NCBI RefSeq assembly: GCF_001429765.1
Contig: NZ_LMJB01000009.1
Span: forward strand, 1-64,000
From: Flavobacterium sp. Root901
GTDB taxonomy: Bacteria; Bacteroidota; Bacteroidia; Flavobacteriales; Flavobacteriaceae
DNA length: 64,000 nucleotides
Direction of reading: 5' to 3'
The notes below the pieces were generated by a model. That model was given only the letters and a program-made list of their open reading frames with translations, searched no databases and was not told where the DNA came from. The first letter of the stretch is position 1, and the number at the start of each line of letters is the position of its first letter. Below, one piece after another: positions 51,135 through 60,849 of this stretch. The position numbers and the translations under genes are program-made.

Positions 51135-51152
51135 ATCTGAGCGAAGTCGAAG
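51135..51152. repeat. TCTGAGCGAAGTCGAAG word
   Basis: Single copy of the word also found at 40509-40525 and 42756-42772, and inverted near 40568-40582. It lies just before the rmuC stop. Confidence 0.6.
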
Positions 51153-51155
51153 ACG

Positions 51156-52529
51156 TTAACTCAACAGCTCATTTTCTTCTGGATTTGAAGCTCTGGCAAT
51201 AATATTTTCTGGCAGCGATTTCTTGGCCTTTGCCCCCATTTTTTTTAGTCTTTCTACACTCGAAATTAAGTTGCCTTTTCCGTCAACCAGTTTGTTCATA
51301 GCGTTTTCATATTCCGTTTTGGTGTCTTTTATTTTGTTGCCAATGCGTACCAGATCGGTTACAAAACCTTCAAATTTATCGTATAAGGCACCCGCCTGTC
51401 TTGCAATTTCAAAGGCGTTTTCCTGCTGTTTCTGGTTGGCCCACATACTGTCAATGGTGCGAAGTGTGGCCAATAAAGTACTTGGCGTAACGATTACGAT
51501 ATTTCTGTCGAAAGCTTTATTGTATAAAGTAGAATCTTCATTTAAGGCAATGGCAAAAGCGGGTTCGATCGGGATAAAAAGCAGTACAAAATCAGGGCTT
51601 TCTATTTGGTACAAATCGTGGTAATTTTTATTTCCCAGCTGTTCTACGTGTCGTTTAATAGACAAAACGTGTTCTTTAAGCCAGTCCGGTTTTAACAGAT
51701 CCGATTCTTCGTTTACCCATTTTTCGTAAGCAATTAAAGAAACCTTCGAATCGACAATCATTTTCTTTCCATCCGGCAGATTAATCACAACGTCCGGAAA
51801 AACACGATTACCTTCGGCATTTACAAAACTCTGCTGTACTTCATATTCTCTTCCTTTTTCTAAACCGGATTTTTCGAGAACGCGTTCCAAAACTAGTTCG
51901 CCCCAATTTCCCTGCATTTTGCTGTCGCCTTTTAGTGCTTTGGTCAGGTTTAGGGTTTCTTTGCTCATTTGAGCATTCATTTCGCTTAAACCAATAATCT
52001 GCTGGCGCAGAGCTGCATGATAATCAATGCTTTCTTTGTGTGTCTGGTCTACTTTTTGTTCAAATATGTGAATTTTATCCTGAAGCGGCAAAAGGATATT
52101 TTTCATGTTTTCACTATTCTGCTCCGTGAATTTAGCCGATTTTTCTTCGAGAATTTTATTCGCCAGGTTTTCAAATTCTTTGGTAAATTTTTCCTGAAGT
52201 TCGTTTATCTCACTCTTTTGCTCTTTGTGGCGTTCCCACAGATTTTCGAAATCAACTTCTTTTTTGGAAAGCTGAATCGCCAGACTGTCTTTTTCGGTTC
52301 TTATGTTTTCTTTTTCGGAATTAGATAACTGAAGCTGTTTCTGAAAATTATTTCGCTCGGCTTCAAATTGTTCTTTTTGCAATTGAAGCTGATTTGTATT
52401 GGCCGCAAGTCTTTCTTCAAGACTTACTTTTTCTGATTGAAATTTAGCCGAAAAAAGTATTCTTCCCAAATAAATTCCAAGGAACAATGCTACGACAAAA
52501 GCCAACAAAAGCGGAACGAATTCTAACAT
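51156..52529 (-). CDS. rmuC: DNA recombination protein RmuC
   Basis: 457 residues: an N-terminal membrane helix (LEFVPLLLAFVVALFLGIYLG), a long coiled coil (about 35-190) and the RmuC nuclease-like domain (KGDSKMQGNWGELVLERVLE; FPDVVINLPDGKKMIVDSKVSL; FIPIEPAFAIAL; NIVIVTPSTLLATLRTI). RmuC limits DNA inversions and rearrangements in E. coli, and some homologues act against plasmids or transposons. Length and domain order are normal. Confidence 0.93.
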   Translation of the reverse strand: MLEFVPLLLAFVVALFLGIYLGRILFSAKFQSEKVSLEERLAANTNQLQLQKEQFEAERNNFQKQLQLSNSEKENIRTEKDSLAIQLSKKEVDFENLWERHKEQKSEINELQEKFTKEFENLANKILEEKSAKFTEQNSENMKNILLPLQDKIHIFEQKVDQTHKESIDYHAALRQQIIGLSEMNAQMSKETLNLTKALKGDSKMQGNWGELVLERVLEKSGLEKGREYEVQQSFVNAEGNRVFPDVVINLPDGKKMIVDSKVSLIAYEKWVNEESDLLKPDWLKEHVLSIKRHVEQLGNKNYHDLYQIESPDFVLLFIPIEPAFAIALNEDSTLYNKAFDRNIVIVTPSTLLATLRTIDSMWANQKQQENAFEIARQAGALYDKFEGFVTDLVRIGNKIKDTKTEYENAMNKLVDGKGNLISSVERLKKMGAKAKKSLPENIIARASNPEENELLS

Positions 52530-52729
52530 ATCTAAATTTATTTTAAGTAAAAGTATGCAATAATACGTAGTTCATGGTTTTAAAAAATAAAATAGCACGA
52601 ATTAGTATCGGTCCTAAATTAAACAAACTATCCAAATAAGATTTATGGAAATCCTTTAAAAAAATAATTTTTCACGCAACCATTTTAAAAGTGTGTCATC
52701 TATTTGATATAACCTATTAAAAAATAATC

Positions 52730-53587
52730 ATGAAAAAATTAATGCTGAGCTTATTCATAGCTTTTGGATTTAGTGCCTGCTCACTAAGCAATGACGACCT
52801 GAATGTTGATTGTGGAACTAATGCAGATTTACCATTCTCAGGTTTTCCTTTATTATGTAATTACAGCGTAAAAACTTTACCAAATAATCCCAGCGCACTT
52901 ATTGTAGGTTCTCAGGAAAAACTGGACGCTTATTTTACCAAACATGCCAACACCTGTACAGTAGCCAGCGATCCAAACATTGATTTTACAAAAAATTATT
53001 TAGTGGCGCTTTTTGCAGGAATAAAACCAACAAACGGTTATGATATAAAAATTACTTCTATTGTAGAAAATAACTGCGAAATCATCATTAATTTTTATGA
53101 AAAAGGACCGCAGACCGGAGAAACTTTAACACAGACGCCAACCAATCCGGCTGATTTTATCCTGATCCCGAAAACTTCAAAATCAATTTTGTTTAACAGA
53201 ACAAACGAAAGCCCTGATAATATTGTTATTGGAAGTTTTGGAACTACAAATGACTTTTTTCAGATCAATGATTATAATATTTTAAAATTTCTGGGAGTAA
53301 CTACCGGAAACTATGAATTTGGCCAGTACAAATACAATGCTAAAACGGTAAGAAGCGAATATACTTTATTCTCTAAAACAATCCCGGCAGAAATTTTAGC
53401 TATTAAAGGCCAGACTAAAACATACGGTAATCCAAATTCAGGAACTCAGGGCGGTATTTATTTTGAGCTTCGTCAGGGAATTACGGTTACTAAAATTTAT
53501 ATCGACAATAACGATACTGCGGACCAGAGCAGTGAAATTAAAGCTTTCAAAATGGCTGTTAAAACAAAAATTAATAGTTTAAAATAA
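52730..53587 (+). CDS. PrcB-domain lipoprotein
   Basis: 285 residues; lipobox FGFSACS with C17 as the lipid-modified residue. The central region (about 85-160: FTKNYLVALFAGIKPTNGYD; IINFYEKGPQTGETLTQTPT; FILIPKTSKSI) matches the PrcB C-terminal domain found in protease-complex accessory lipoproteins. The C-terminal half (170-285) is a second unrecognised beta-rich domain. Likely periplasm-facing; partner unknown. Confidence 0.75.
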   Translation: MKKLMLSLFIAFGFSACSLSNDDLNVDCGTNADLPFSGFPLLCNYSVKTLPNNPSALIVGSQEKLDAYFTKHANTCTVASDPNIDFTKNYLVALFAGIKPTNGYDIKITSIVENNCEIIINFYEKGPQTGETLTQTPTNPADFILIPKTSKSILFNRTNESPDNIVIGSFGTTNDFFQINDYNILKFLGVTTGNYEFGQYKYNAKTVRSEYTLFSKTIPAEILAIKGQTKTYGNPNSGTQGGIYFELRQGITVTKIYIDNNDTADQSSEIKAFKMAVKTKINSLK

Positions 53588-53601
53588 TTTATATCAAAGA
53601 G

Positions 53602-53640
53602 ATCTGCAGCTTTTAAAACAAAAACAAAAGCTGCAGATTT
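53602..53640 (+). terminator. Terminator after PrcB-like gene
   Basis: A 13-bp perfect stem, 53602-53614 / 53626-53638, with an 11-base loop, then a few T residues. Confidence 0.75.
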
Positions 53641-53674
53641 ACCTGATAATCAAAAACTAACACAAAATACCCTT

Positions 53675-53727
53675 AGTTCTTACTGTTTACAAATTATAGT
53701 TTTGTAAACATTTAAGAACTATTTTTG
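53675..53727 (+). promoter_or_regulatory. ECF sigma gene promoter with extended palindrome
   Basis: TGTTTACAAA (53684-53693) faces TTTGTAAACA (53701-53710). An outer AGTTCTTA/TAAGAACT pair extends the symmetry to 53675-53720. The -7 box TATTTTTG (53720-53727) abuts it. This is the most extensive operator-like palindrome in the window. Confidence 0.6.
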
Positions 53728-53749
53728 CAAAACCAAATTAATCCATTTT

Positions 53750-54301
53750 TTGAAAGACGATTTAGAAAAATATATCAGGCTGTGTATGAAAAATGACAGA
53801 GAGGGACAACTGAAAATATATCAGCTGTTCTCTCCTGTTTTATATGGTATCTGCCTGAAATATATGAAAAATGAAGACGACGCTAAAGATGTCTTTCAGG
53901 AAGCCTTTGTTATTGTTTTTCAAAAAATCAGCCAATATAAATTTGAAGGGAGTTTTGAAGGCTGGCTGAAACGGATTTTTATTAATAAGCTGATTGAAAC
54001 TTTAAATAAAAAAAGGAAGGAAAGTTTCTTTTTGGATGTTTTTGACCCTGATACCGATTTTGTTGAAGAGGAAGAATTGGAAATTATTCCGCTGGACCAG
54101 GAAAAATTATTAGAATACATCAGAGATTTACCAGACCAGTACCGGACAGTTTTTAACCTCTACGTTTTTGAAAAAATGAAACACAAAGAGATCGCCGAAT
54201 TACTAAAAATCTCCGAAGGAACCTCAAAATCAAATTTAAACCGGGCAAAGCACATTTTGCAAAAAAGAATACTGAGCATAAAAAATTTTAAGACAGCATG
54301 A
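53750..54301 (+). CDS. ECF RNA polymerase sigma factor
   Basis: 183 residues. Region 2 (YQLFSPVLYGICLKYMKNEDDAKDVFQEAFVIVF) and region 4 (LPDQYRTVFNLYVFEKMKHKEIAELL, then GTSKSNLNRA) are intact. The start is a TTG at 53750, giving MKDDLEKYIRLCMKNDREGQ; the next Met is 12 codons later and would trim region 2. It overlaps the following gene by four bases, the usual arrangement for a sigma factor and its membrane partner. Confidence 0.92.
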   Translation: MKDDLEKYIRLCMKNDREGQLKIYQLFSPVLYGICLKYMKNEDDAKDVFQEAFVIVFQKISQYKFEGSFEGWLKRIFINKLIETLNKKRKESFFLDVFDPDTDFVEEEELEIIPLDQEKLLEYIRDLPDQYRTVFNLYVFEKMKHKEIAELLKISEGTSKSNLNRAKHILQKRILSIKNFKTA

Positions 54302-56154
54302 AGAAGCAGAAAATAGAAGATATTTTTTCATCAATGGAAGACTTTTCGAGTGTTCCGCCTCCTGAATTGTGGGGCCAGATTGAAGAAAAATTAGACAAAC
54401 CAAAAAAGAAGAAGAGAGCAATTCTTTGGTGGTCGGCGGCTGCATGCTTATTATTAGGTTTGCTTCTTCCTTCAGTTTTGCACTTTAGTTCTGAGAATCC
54501 TGGAATTAAAACGGTACCCAATAATGCTGTCGATCAAAATGTGGTCCTGGACCAGAAAAACGGGCAGACGGATAAAACCAGAAGTATTCCGGCTGACGAA
54601 AATATTCCTCTAAAAGAGTCCGGCAGAGTTTCATCATCAGACAAAACCATACATGAATCAGAAAATAATCCGTTAAATCAAATTCCGGAAACAAACAACA
54701 CTCCGGCTTATTCTCCAAACAAAACAAATAACAGCGGTTTTAAAACAAAACAAAACCCTGCAGGAAATTCTTTTGCTACCGAAAAATTTGTTCCTGCCAG
54801 AGGTGATCGATTTAATGCCGTTGCCGAAAACGCGGTTAATGCGGATAAAAAAGACAATATAAAATCGGCTGCTGCCGAAAAAACATTTGTTTCAGCTGGA
54901 GAAAATGGATTTGATGCAGCCACTAAAAATCAGGGTTCCACCCATAAAAAAGAGAATTCAAACAAGGCCGTTGCCGAGAAACCATTTGCCCCAAACAAAT
55001 CGAATTCTTTTAATTATGGTTCAAAAAATCAATGGTCAGCTATTGATAATAGAAATGCTGATAAGGTTTTAGCAGAGAAGACATTTGCTCCGGCAAAAAC
55101 AAATCAGTTTAATACTGCTGCCGGAAGTAAGGTACCAAATTCTATTTTTGAAAATCTTTCGCCTTCAAAAAACAAAAATTCGCTTGCGCTTAATACTCCC
55201 AACACTGCGGCTAAGAGAAATCCAAATGCTTTAAGTACTACAGCTGCAAAAGAAAACATTCAAAAAGAGCATGCAGACAGAAGCATGGCAAGCGTGCAAA
55301 ACATTCAAAAAGAAAATACAGGAAACAATATTTTTAATACAAACTCAGGTGTTTTAAGTAAAAAAGATTCTGTTCAGCTCCTTGAATTGCAAAACTTAGA
55401 AAAAGGAATTGCAGCTGTTCCTGAAGAAGAAAAAAAGAAAAAAGAAGATCAGTTACTATCAAAAAAGGACAAATGGGCATTACAGCTTTTTGCAGGTGTT
55501 GCTAATTCTGAAAACTATAAAAACAATAAAACGTTAGGAAACGTAAACGATTCTAAACAAAGTAATTCATACGGTGTTAAAACACAGTATAAAATCAATA
55601 AAAAATGGGCTGTTGCTTCTGGTTTTAAAATTAACGAACTTGGACAGAGTGTGGCCAATGTTTCGTATTTAAATGCCAAAAAACAGGCACTTTTTACTTC
55701 AAGTGATTACTTTGTAAAAAATGAAAGCGTTCCCCAAATTACCAGCAGCGCAAATTATGTTTTGGTTTCAAACAGCACAAAAGATGTATTGAAAAGCGAC
55801 AATGTTGAATCCGGAAGTTTAGATCAGAATTTACGCTATATCGAAATGCCTTTGGAAGTTTCCTATTCGATTTTCAACAAAAAGAAAACAAGTATCAATT
55901 TAAATACAGGCGGATTTGTTGGTAAACTGATTTCAAATACTGTAGCAATAGACGGAAATTCGATGGGAGAAAACGTTAATGCCAACAATTATGTGTATGG
56001 TACAACTTTGAGCAGTACCGTGCAGTATCGTGTTTATAAAAAAACAAATGTTTTTGTTGAACCTGCGGTTAATTATTATGCAAATCCATTAAGCAATCAG
56101 TCTTTTAATCAATTTCAATGGGGATTGAATTTTGGACTGAATGTTAACTTTTAA
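54298..56154 (+). CDS. Trans-envelope partner of the ECF sigma factor, with 33-residue repeats
   Basis: 618 residues: a short cytoplasmic N-terminus (1-40, IEDIFSSMEDFSSVPPPELWGQIEEK) like flavobacterial anti-sigma tails, one membrane helix (41-61), a long low-complexity Asn/Lys/Ala-rich region, and a C-terminal beta-barrel-like domain (about 395-618: WALQLFAGVANSENY; YGVKTQYKINKKWAVASGFK; FGLNVNF ending in an aromatic). Residues 160-290 contain four copies of a 33-residue repeat (EKxFxPAxxNxFN core). Likely anchored in the inner membrane and reaching the outer membrane, and a probable anti-sigma or sensor for the upstream sigma factor. Confidence 0.75.
   Translation: MKKQKIEDIFSSMEDFSSVPPPELWGQIEEKLDKPKKKKRAILWWSAAACLLLGLLLPSVLHFSSENPGIKTVPNNAVDQNVVLDQKNGQTDKTRSIPADENIPLKESGRVSSSDKTIHESENNPLNQIPETNNTPAYSPNKTNNSGFKTKQNPAGNSFATEKFVPARGDRFNAVAENAVNADKKDNIKSAAAEKTFVSAGENGFDAATKNQGSTHKKENSNKAVAEKPFAPNKSNSFNYGSKNQWSAIDNRNADKVLAEKTFAPAKTNQFNTAAGSKVPNSIFENLSPSKNKNSLALNTPNTAAKRNPNALSTTAAKENIQKEHADRSMASVQNIQKENTGNNIFNTNSGVLSKKDSVQLLELQNLEKGIAAVPEEEKKKKEDQLLSKKDKWALQLFAGVANSENYKNNKTLGNVNDSKQSNSYGVKTQYKINKKWAVASGFKINELGQSVANVSYLNAKKQALFTSSDYFVKNESVPQITSSANYVLVSNSTKDVLKSDNVESGSLDQNLRYIEMPLEVSYSIFNKKKTSINLNTGGFVGKLISNTVAIDGNSMGENVNANNYVYGTTLSSTVQYRVYKKTNVFVEPAVNYYANPLSNQSFNQFQWGLNFGLNVNF
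54775..55152 (+). repeat. 99-bp coding tandem repeats
   Basis: Four diverged copies of a 33-codon unit begin at residues 160, 193, 226 and 259 of the 618-residue protein. The spacing is exact, and the copies share AEK-[TPF]-F and a later [FD]N core. Confidence 0.7.
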
Positions 56155-56194
56155 TATCTATAGTTTATTGTTTTTAATTACGAATAGATATAAC

Positions 56195-56225
56195 AAAAAG
56201 GCAGTTCATTCGAACTGCCTTTTTT
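56195..56225. terminator. Bidirectional terminator
   Basis: AAAAAGGCAGTTC (56195-56207) / GAACTGCCTTTTT (56212-56224), four-base loop, between convergent genes. Confidence 0.9.
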
Positions 56226-56247
56226 AATTGACTGCTTTTTTTATTTA

Positions 56248-59200
56248 TTATTTTTTCAGGATTTTATCTTTAAAAATAACTTTATTGTTTTCTGATACTG
56301 TATAAATATAAACTCCCGGATGTAAATTACCAACCGACATTACAGTATTGCTGACTTCCTGACTGCTTTTAATTTCAACCGGATTTACCAGCAAACGACC
56401 GTTTAAATCGTAGATTCTCAACTTTAGATTTCGGTTTTCGCTTGTCTTTACAGAGAAGTTTAAAATGTCTGCCGCCGGGTTTGGATATGCATTTACAAAA
56501 AATCCGTTTTTACTAAAATCAGGTGTAGATAAAACATCTGCTTTTAAATCAAATCTGGCAATTACAGGTCCGTGATCTGAAGTAGTTGTGGTATAATTGG
56601 CAATATCCGTACGCGGATCATAAACTGCAATTGAGTTTTGTATGTACTGATCGTTTAGCTCATTAGAGATCATAATGTGATCTAAAAATCCGCCAGAACT
56701 TAAATAGCTGTAAGCACCCGCCTGACTAATTCCCAGCGTAAGCGCATTGTAGTGATCCGTATCTGTAACAAAACTTTCATAAGAGGAAGGATTAGGTGTA
56801 ATAACAGATGCTTTTACATCATCATTATAATCTCCTAAAATAATTAAATTAGAATTAGCATAATGCGCATCTAAACTGTCTTTTAAAACCTGGGCATCGT
56901 ATTTACGCATATTGTATCTTGAAATATCGCTTCCGCTGTTAGCGCGGGCATGAAGATCAATTACGTTTAACTGTTTCGTAATGCCGCCAATATTGGTTTC
57001 TATGGTTACCAAATAAGGTAAACGTCCGGAAGAGAAAAAGCTCGATCCATTTCCGCCCGGATAATTTGGCAGTGTTTTTGTTCCCGCACGAACCTCATCA
57101 TAAAATTCTTTAAACATTACGCGGGTCTTTTTTACAGTCGTGTTTTGTGTATTGTACAACACAACTAATTTTTGAGGCGGGAAATTAGGATCCGGTGCAT
57201 CAAAAGAATACGACCATGATGTAGAAGTTGTTTTGCCAAATGTTTTTCCGTTAATGTTTATTTTCTGAATTAAAGCATCAATCGAAGGATCATCTGATAC
57301 TTCCTGCACTACATAAACATCAGCATTTAACTTGTTCATTACTTTTGCCACATTTTCGATTTGCAGTGCATCGTCTACAGGGCCAAATTCTACTCCGTCG
57401 GTTCCTTTTACATCAGTACCAAAAAATTCTAAATTATAAGTAACAATATCAAATGTATCTGCTTTTGGTATAGAGGAACCGCTTAACAAACCAATTTGTT
57501 TGTTTAAAGAAGTTCCTGCAACTGTCAGAGGTCCTGATATTAATAATTCTTTTGTTGTTGGTGCGAAGCGTGCGTAAATTGTTTTTCCGGCTGCAGCATC
57601 TGCAGTTAAAACTATTACGCTCGACTGAAAGGTGATATTGTCCAATGATAATTGAAAAGATGCCGGTGCTGTAATTGTAATATCGCCATAACCTTCTGCA
57701 TTAAAAACGAATGACTGACTTGCAGAAACTGTATTTTGTGCAGTGTCTCCAAAATCCAAAACAGGATTTGAAGCTACATAACCTGTTTCATTTGTAATTG
57801 CCACATCATCCAGCGACCATTCTGCAGCAAGGTTATTTCCTCCAGCTGTAGTTTCATAAACCCAGGCCAGATAAGTGTGGCTGGTTTTGTAATCATTTAA
57901 TTTAATGTATTGCGATTTGGTGTAAGTTCCGGTAGCAGTTGGAAAATTCCCCTGTATTTCTGTCCATGTTGCTGTTTCAGGATTACTTTTTCCATCATAA
58001 TCTGTAGACACTAATAATTTTAAGCCCGGACCTGTGTAAAATTTACGCGAGTAAAAAGATAATAATGCAAATTGCCCAAAAGTATCTAAATGTAATTTTG
58101 GAGAAATCAACCAGTCTTTGCTGGCTCCTGAGTCAGAATAACCGTTCATTAAAACTGCGCCGGCTCCGGAATTTACATTTCTTACAACCGTTGTAGGCGA
58201 CCATTTGTTAACGGGTCCGGATACATTATACTGGGTCCATCCGCTGTTTGACAAAACATTAGGATCGTTAAAACCCTGCACGTAAGGATTAATTCCTACT
58301 CCTGTCAGCGTTACGATTTTTGTTGCGGCACCATTCGATTCATGTGTTATTTCTCCGGTAAAACTATTAACTGCATTTGGTGTAAATTTTACATATACTG
58401 TTGGAGAAGCATTTGAAGCAAAATCTGCAGCAGCAAATGTTAATGATGAGGTAAATGTAGTATTGTCTTTAGAAATCGTAAAATTTGCCGTTGAAGTTAA
58501 AACCACATCATCCGTAAGATTTGAACCCTGGATTTGATATGAAAAAATATCTGAATCGAAATTGGTTTCAGAAAAACCTAAATTTAAAGAAGAAACCGTC
58601 GTGGTTACGGACGGAATTGCAACACTTGAAGTGGCAGCATCTATTCTGTTTACTGCAGACTGCACATTTCCATAAGGATCTTCTGAAATCGAAAAAACAG
58701 AATAAGAAGTACTCAGACTTAATCCCGTAAAACTTTTAACAAATTCCTGAGATGAAGCGGTAACATCTAAAAATCCAGATTGCAGAGCCGCTGTTCCGGC
58801 CGCATCCTGTCCGGCTTTTATTTGTGCAATTGTCGGTTCTGCACTTCCACCCGGTACTAGTACATAATAAGTTTTTCCTATTTCATCCAGTTTATTGATA
58901 AAGTCAAAACTTTCAGATAAGATATTCTCTACTTTTGGGTAACCCGCTGCATTAACCGGAGCTGCTATATCGCTTTTAATATCAACATTATCAATCGCAA
59001 AGGAAGGTCTCGAACCTGCTCCTGAAATTTGTCTTGAAATCCATCGAATCTGAACAACTGGCTGATTATCACATTCTGCCGGTAAAGTAACCTTTATTGT
59101 TTTTAAATTTTGAGGCGTTGTAACTGCTGTAGTCTGCTTTACATCATTATTAGTATAAGCTGTTGATAATAATGAAACAAAAGGAGCGCTTGTACCAACC

Positions 59201-59658
59201 CTGTATTGTAAAACCATTTCGTTAACACGAGTGTTTGCTGTTGCCGGCGGTACATCGTAAGGATTACGAATGGTCATGGCATCATACTGAATCTGAATGG
59301 CCTGCTGCCCCGTAGCATCAAACGCAAAACCAATAGTAAGATCTAATGAACCTGTATTTAAAAATCCAATTTTGCCATCATAATTATGGAAATTACCACT
59401 CGTTGTAGCCGCAGTACTGCCTGCGACTAAAGGTCTGTCTGCTACAAGAGCTGCATTTGTATTAAAAGCAGATCCCGGAGCTGTTCCTGCCGTCCATCCC
59501 TGAAATCCTGCAGGATAAGCTGTTACCGTTGGAGCTATTGAAAAATCCTGCTGATACGGTAAATTCTGAGGAGTTGGAAAAGTTTGTGCCACTATACTTA
59601 ACGAACACCAAAAAAAACTTAATGCCATAAAATGGCGTATGAAGTAAATGTTTCTCAT
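56248..59658 (-). CDS. Large T9SS-secreted endonuclease/exonuclease/phosphatase protein
   Basis: 1136 residues. Signal peptide, then beta-sandwich domains including choice-of-anchor/cleaved-adhesin-like segments (about 30-230 and 460-640: SGWTQYNVSGPVNKW; DWLISPKLHL) and Ig-like repeats. The EEP nuclease domain occupies about 740-1045 (FDIVTYNLEFFGTDV; VYVVQEVSDDPS; LIILGDYNDDVKAS; GFLDHIMISNEL; TTSDHGPVIARF). A type A T9SS sorting domain ends the protein (VNAYPNPAADILNF; IYDLNGRLLV; GVYIYTVSEN). It likely degrades extracellular DNA for nutrition or biofilm turnover. Confidence 0.93.
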   Translation of the reverse strand: MRNIYFIRHFMALSFFWCSLSIVAQTFPTPQNLPYQQDFSIAPTVTAYPAGFQGWTAGTAPGSAFNTNAALVADRPLVAGSTAATTSGNFHNYDGKIGFLNTGSLDLTIGFAFDATGQQAIQIQYDAMTIRNPYDVPPATANTRVNEMVLQYRVGTSAPFVSLLSTAYTNNDVKQTTAVTTPQNLKTIKVTLPAECDNQPVVQIRWISRQISGAGSRPSFAIDNVDIKSDIAAPVNAAGYPKVENILSESFDFINKLDEIGKTYYVLVPGGSAEPTIAQIKAGQDAAGTAALQSGFLDVTASSQEFVKSFTGLSLSTSYSVFSISEDPYGNVQSAVNRIDAATSSVAIPSVTTTVSSLNLGFSETNFDSDIFSYQIQGSNLTDDVVLTSTANFTISKDNTTFTSSLTFAAADFASNASPTVYVKFTPNAVNSFTGEITHESNGAATKIVTLTGVGINPYVQGFNDPNVLSNSGWTQYNVSGPVNKWSPTTVVRNVNSGAGAVLMNGYSDSGASKDWLISPKLHLDTFGQFALLSFYSRKFYTGPGLKLLVSTDYDGKSNPETATWTEIQGNFPTATGTYTKSQYIKLNDYKTSHTYLAWVYETTAGGNNLAAEWSLDDVAITNETGYVASNPVLDFGDTAQNTVSASQSFVFNAEGYGDITITAPASFQLSLDNITFQSSVIVLTADAAAGKTIYARFAPTTKELLISGPLTVAGTSLNKQIGLLSGSSIPKADTFDIVTYNLEFFGTDVKGTDGVEFGPVDDALQIENVAKVMNKLNADVYVVQEVSDDPSIDALIQKININGKTFGKTTSTSWSYSFDAPDPNFPPQKLVVLYNTQNTTVKKTRVMFKEFYDEVRAGTKTLPNYPGGNGSSFFSSGRLPYLVTIETNIGGITKQLNVIDLHARANSGSDISRYNMRKYDAQVLKDSLDAHYANSNLIILGDYNDDVKASVITPNPSSYESFVTDTDHYNALTLGISQAGAYSYLSSGGFLDHIMISNELNDQYIQNSIAVYDPRTDIANYTTTTSDHGPVIARFDLKADVLSTPDFSKNGFFVNAYPNPAADILNFSVKTSENRNLKLRIYDLNGRLLVNPVEIKSSQEVSNTVMSVGNLHPGVYIYTVSENNKVIFKDKILKK

Positions 59659-59893
59659 AAGCTTAAAAGATTGTTTTAGAAATCAAATTTATACCGTTTA
59701 AAGTTAAGAGAATATTGTAAAAACATAAAGTTATTGTAAGTTATTTCATAATTAAAAATAAAATATGCCACTATATTTTTGCTAGAACTGTTGCTATTAT
59801 CAATAATAATGCGTTTTAGAAGATTTTTCTTAAAGGAGAAAAATTACAAACAAGAAAATTAATTAACAAGAAAATACTTTTAAATTGAAATGA

Positions 59894-59922
59894 AAAAAGC
59901 CGTTCTAACAGAACAGCTTTTT
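59894..59922 (-). terminator. Terminator of the SDR gene
   Basis: AAAAAGCCGTTCT (59894-59906) / AGAACAGCTTTTT (59910-59922), one mismatch, three-base loop, with a T-rich run on the minus strand. The rest of 59659-59893 shows nothing notable. Confidence 0.75.
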
Positions 59923-59946
59923 AAAATTATATATGTTGACAAAAAA

Positions 59947-60699
59947 TTAAACTGCCGTATAACCTCCATCGGCAATTATGTAACTTCCTGTGGTGAAAGA
60001 AGATTTTTCAGAACTTAAAAAAACGACCAATTCGGCAATTTCTTCTGCTGTACCCAAACGGTTCATTGGGGCTTTTGCCGCAACAGCATTCATAGCATCA
60101 TTATTTAAATTGTCTTTTAATAATGCCGTTTCAATATAACCCGGACCAACTGCATTACAGCGAATGTTTTTTTGCGCATATTCTGCTGCAATATTTTTAG
60201 TCAAGCCCACTACACCATGCTTTGAAGCGGTATAAGCCGGACTTAACGGCGCAGCAACCTGACCGTGAATAGAAGCAATATTAACGATGCTTCCGCCTCC
60301 GTTTTTTTCCATTTGCTCCAGCTGATAACGGCAGGCATAAAACACACCGCTTAAATTTAGTGCAATTACGCGATCCCAGGCATCCGGTTCATATTCTCCG
60401 GTTGGTTTTGCAGGGCCGCCCATTCCTGCATTATTACAGGCAATATCAAGTCGGCCGTATTTTGAAACCGTTACCTCAACCATGTGTTTATTATCACTTG
60501 CACTCGATGAATCTCCTTTTATAAAAAAGGCTTCCCCGCCGCTATCTTTTATAACTTTTACGGTTTCTTCTCCGTGTTCAACATTAATATCCGAAATTAC
60601 AACTTTTGCTCCTTCCCTTGCGTAAGCTTCTGCAACAGCACGTCCAATTCCTGAACCGCCGCCAGACACAAAAGCTACTTTGTTTTCTAAAAGTGACAT
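59947..60699 (-). CDS. SDR-family oxidoreductase
   Basis: 250 residues of the classical SDR type: VSGGGSGIGRAVAEAY (cofactor Gly motif), DI at the end of strand 2 (NAD preference likely), NNAG, catalytic Ser (NIASIHG) and Y-x3-K in SPAYTASKHG, and the C-terminal VVFLSSEKSSFTTGSYIIAD. It resembles glucose 1-dehydrogenase/3-oxoacyl-reductase-like enzymes; the substrate is unknown. It has its own terminator. Confidence 0.9.
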   Translation of the reverse strand: MSLLENKVAFVSGGGSGIGRAVAEAYAREGAKVVISDINVEHGEETVKVIKDSGGEAFFIKGDSSSASDNKHMVEVTVSKYGRLDIACNNAGMGGPAKPTGEYEPDAWDRVIALNLSGVFYACRYQLEQMEKNGGGSIVNIASIHGQVAAPLSPAYTASKHGVVGLTKNIAAEYAQKNIRCNAVGPGYIETALLKDNLNNDAMNAVAAKAPMNRLGTAEEIAELVVFLSSEKSSFTTGSYIIADGGYTAV

Positions 60700-60849
60700 A
60701 ATATTAAAAATTTAAATTTGTAGTTGTAATTTACGAAGATATCGAGAGCTGACCATATCAAAAACCGGGTTTATAATAAGATTAATACTTTATCACAATC
60801 AAATGTTATTTCACATTTAAAACAGGCAAATCCCAAAATTTTTGTGTAT

